A stretch of DNA of 16,464 nucleotides from Chryseobacterium gleum (GTDB taxonomy: Bacteria; Bacteroidota; Bacteroidia; Flavobacteriales_D; Crocinitomicaceae), in NCBI GenBank assembly GCA_943326825.2, contig CALPUT020000018.1, forward strand, positions 1 through 16,464, given 5' to 3'. The position numbers and the translations under genes are program-made. Shown here in pieces: positions 14,464-16,464 of the stretch. The notes beneath the pieces were generated by a model, which was given only the letters and a program-made list of their open reading frames with translations, was not told the origin of the DNA and did no database searches. The stretch's first letter is position 1, and each line of letters begins with the position of its first letter.

Positions 14464-16464
14464 ATGAAGAAAAAGTTACTTTTAATTTTAACTGTATTTG
14501 TCCTTGGGATTCAGTTTTCTGGATGGTCACAGTGTGCTCCAGATGTCACTAAACCAATTTTCACGTTTTGTCCAGGTAATCAAAGTGTAGGAACAAATTC
14601 TGCTTGTATATATGTACATCCTGATGCTTCATGGGATCCAATTGCAACAGATAATTGTGGTGGAGCAGTTAGTTATTCTTATTTGGTTACAAACCCTGGT
14701 TTTACAGCTCCATTTCAAGCACCTACAACGTTAAACGGATTTAATTTTCCTAAAGGCTCAAAATGGGTTACTGTTACTGCAACTGATGCTGCAGGAAATA
14801 ATTCAGATCCTTGTTTTTTTGTAGTAACTGTTTCAGATGACGACGCACCGGCTATTACTTGTCCTTCTGATATTAATATTTTAAATTCTGATGCGGGAGT
14901 TTGTGGAGCAGCTGTTTCATTTGTTGCTCCTGTTGGGACAGATAATTGTCCTTCACCATCTACTTCATTAATTGCAGGTTTTGCTTCAGGGTCTGTTTTC
15001 CCAGTTGGAACAACAATCAATACCTTTCGTGTAACGGATGGGGCAGGTTTAACTGCTCAATGTAGTTTTAATATTTCCGTAATAGATTCTGAAGATCCAA
15101 TAATATCATGTCCTTCTAATCAAACGTTTAATAATACTCCTAGCTTATGTACTTATACAAATTCTGGATTAACTTTAAATGCAACAGCTACAGATAATTG
15201 TAATACATTAACTTATTCATATATATTATCTGGTGTAACAACTGGTAGTGGATCAACTTTAAATGGTAAAACTTTTAATAAAGGAGTAACAAATGTTCAA
15301 TGGACTGTTGTTGATGGTTCAGGAGTAACGAATCCATCTGTTTGTAATTTTACAATTACAGTGGTTGATAATGAACCTCCAGTAATTTCATGTGTTGCAA
15401 ATCAATCCGTATTCACTGATGCAATTGTTTGTTCATATACAAAATCTGGAACAAGTTGGAATGCAACCGGTTCAGATAACTGTACAACTGTAAATTTCAC
15501 TTACGCTTTAACTGGTGTTACTTCTGGTTCTGGATCTTCTTTAAATGGAATTTCATTTAATAAAGGAGTAACAACAGTAACTTGGACTGCAACGGATTCA
15601 AAAGGATTAACTTCAACTTGCAGTTATACAGTGACAGTGGTTGATAACGAAGCACCAATTTTTGTAGCTTGTGGACCAAGTAAATCAGTTAATACCGATG
15701 CGGGTGTATGTACTTATACTAGAGCAGGATCAGCTTGGAATCCAACGGCGTCTGATAACTGTTCTACTAGTATTTCATATGTATTATCTGGTGCAACTTC
15801 TGGGTCAGGAACGACAACAGCAGGCTTAGTATTTAATAAAGGTGTAAATACGTTAACTTGGACTGTAAATGATGGTTCAGGAAATGCAGCTACTTGTAAT
15901 TTTAATGTTACTGTAACAGATAATCAAGATCCAACTATTTCTTGTGTTGCTAATCAATCCGTAAATACGGATTTAGGAGTATGTACTTATACAAAATCAG
16001 GTACAAGTTGGAATCCAACAGCAGCAGATAATTGTACTTATACACTAACATACGTTTTAACAGGTGCGACTTCAGGTAGTGGATCAAATACACTAAACGG
16101 AGTTTTATTTAATAAAGGTGTAACAACTGTTACTTGGACAATTAATGACGGAACAAGACCAATAAAGACATGTTCAAATTCAATAACAGTTGTAGATAAT
16201 CAAAATCCAACTATTTCATGTACGACAAATAAAACTGTACCTGCAGATTTAGCAACTTGTACATATACTAATGGAGGTACAAGTTGGGATGCAACTGCAA
16301 CAGACAATTGTACGACGACTTTAACATATACATTAACAGGAGCAACAACAGGTACAGGATCTTCATTGGCAGGAATTGCTTTCAATAAAGGAACAACAAC
16401 AGTTACATGGAGTGTAACGGATGGGGTAAATCCAGCACAAACATGTAGTTATAATGTAGTAGTA
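14464..16464 (+). CDS. Large secreted HYR-repeat surface protein, 5' part (runs off the right edge)
   Basis: The reading frame is open from the ATG at 14464 to the window end, 667 codons, with no stop. Signal peptide MKKKLLLILTVFVLGIQFSGWSQ, then Cys-containing immunoglobulin-like modules. Modules begin at 14554 (98 residues, degenerate), 14848 (83 residues, classic HYR form), 15097 (94), 15379 (92), 15655 (92), 15931 (92) and 16207 (86 residues before the edge). HYR hallmarks are DNxxPxISC at the start, TDNC in the middle, and FNKGVTTVTWTVTDG followed by TCSYTVTV at the end. Such arrays occur in long cell-surface adhesins and gliding-motility proteins of Bacteroidota, normally exported by the type IX system through a C-terminal domain that would lie outside the window. 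Partner and ligand cannot be told. Two small ORFs precede it closely. Confidence 0.9.
   Translation, partial: MKKKLLLILTVFVLGIQFSGWSQCAPDVTKPIFTFCPGNQSVGTNSACIYVHPDASWDPIATDNCGGAVSYSYLVTNPGFTAPFQAPTTLNGFNFPKGSKWVTVTATDAAGNNSDPCFFVVTVSDDDAPAITCPSDINILNSDAGVCGAAVSFVAPVGTDNCPSPSTSLIAGFASGSVFPVGTTINTFRVTDGAGLTAQCSFNISVIDSEDPIISCPSNQTFNNTPSLCTYTNSGLTLNATATDNCNTLTYSYILSGVTTGSGSTLNGKTFNKGVTNVQWTVVDGSGVTNPSVCNFTITVVDNEPPVISCVANQSVFTDAIVCSYTKSGTSWNATGSDNCTTVNFTYALTGVTSGSGSSLNGISFNKGVTTVTWTATDSKGLTSTCSYTVTVVDNEAPIFVACGPSKSVNTDAGVCTYTRAGSAWNPTASDNCSTSISYVLSGATSGSGTTTAGLVFNKGVNTLTWTVNDGSGNAATCNFNVTVTDNQDPTISCVANQSVNTDLGVCTYTKSGTSWNPTAADNCTYTLTYVLTGATSGSGSNTLNGVLFNKGVTTVTWTINDGTRPIKTCSNSITVVDNQNPTISCTTNKTVPADLATCTYTNGGTSWDATATDNCTTTLTYTLTGATTGTGSSLAGIAFNKGTTTVTWSVTDGVNPAQTCSYNVVV
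15097..16464 (+). repeat. Tandem 276-bp coding repeats
   Basis: Unit starts at 15097, 15379, 15655, 15931 and 16207 give lengths of 282, 276, 276, 276 and a partial 258 bases. Units remain similar at the DNA level; for example TGTGTTGC, A or T, AATCAATCCGT occurs in the units at 15379 and 15931. Each encoded unit has four Cys at matching positions (ISC, VCTYT, DNC, TCSY or TCNF). The array continues past the right edge. Confidence 0.88.

Noticed and set aside
14715..16385. Minus-strand ORFs of 101 and 61 codons opposite the HYR repeats
   Set aside because: They follow from the Thr/Ser/Val-rich coding of the repeats and overlap a clear HYR reading frame.
15097..16464. Regular 276-bp repeats considered as a CRISPR-like or satellite array
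   Set aside because: The repeats are in frame, coding and translate to HYR modules; there are no short repeats with unique spacers.

Overview
The window looks like a low-GC Bacteroidota chromosome, most likely a flavobacterium-like member. The signs are strong AT bias, promoters of the TTG / TAnnTTTG type instead of TTGACA/TATAAT, a LytS-type kinase with a periplasmic TPR region paired with a LytTR regulator, a TonB-dependent receptor with a carboxypeptidase-like N-terminal domain, a Lys/Ser-rich N-terminal extension on RluB, and a secreted protein built from HYR repeats. No insertion sequence, phage gene, tRNA, rRNA or CRISPR array is visible.

Left part (1-3865): the 5' end of leuS leaves the window on the minus strand. 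Divergent from it is a two-gene signalling operon on the plus strand, a TPR histidine kinase followed by a LytTR response regulator, closed by a clean intrinsic terminator. The next 480 bases hold no protein gene. They contain the most interesting object in the window: a rod-shaped inverted repeat about 180 nt long (3600-3777) with a closing helix, an asymmetric central bubble, a distal helix and a terminal T-tract. This is the architecture of 6S RNA, the small RNA that sequesters RNA polymerase.

Middle part (3866-8706): a cyclase/arylformamidase-like hydrolase and a HAD phosphatase diverge from a 93-base spacer. The HAD gene converges on methylmalonyl-CoA epimerase, which lies downstream of a small secreted protein gene on the same strand but is separated from it by a terminator. 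After an AT-rich spacer with an orphan hairpin comes an oligopeptide-type (family 5) solute-binding lipoprotein with no permease genes beside it.

Right part (8790-16464): a TonB-dependent outer-membrane receptor converges, across a bidirectional terminator, on a minus-strand block read yraN, rluB, then a putative outer-membrane beta-barrel gene; rluB has its own well-formed promoter. An AT-rich spacer without a confident gene follows. Two small, tightly packed ORFs of uncertain reality then lead into a large secreted HYR-repeat protein that runs off the right edge with regular 92-residue, four-cysteine repeats.

Most of the window is housekeeping and cell-envelope content. The parts that ordinary annotation would miss are the 6S-like RNA, the two small ORFs ahead of the HYR gene and the open-ended HYR gene itself.
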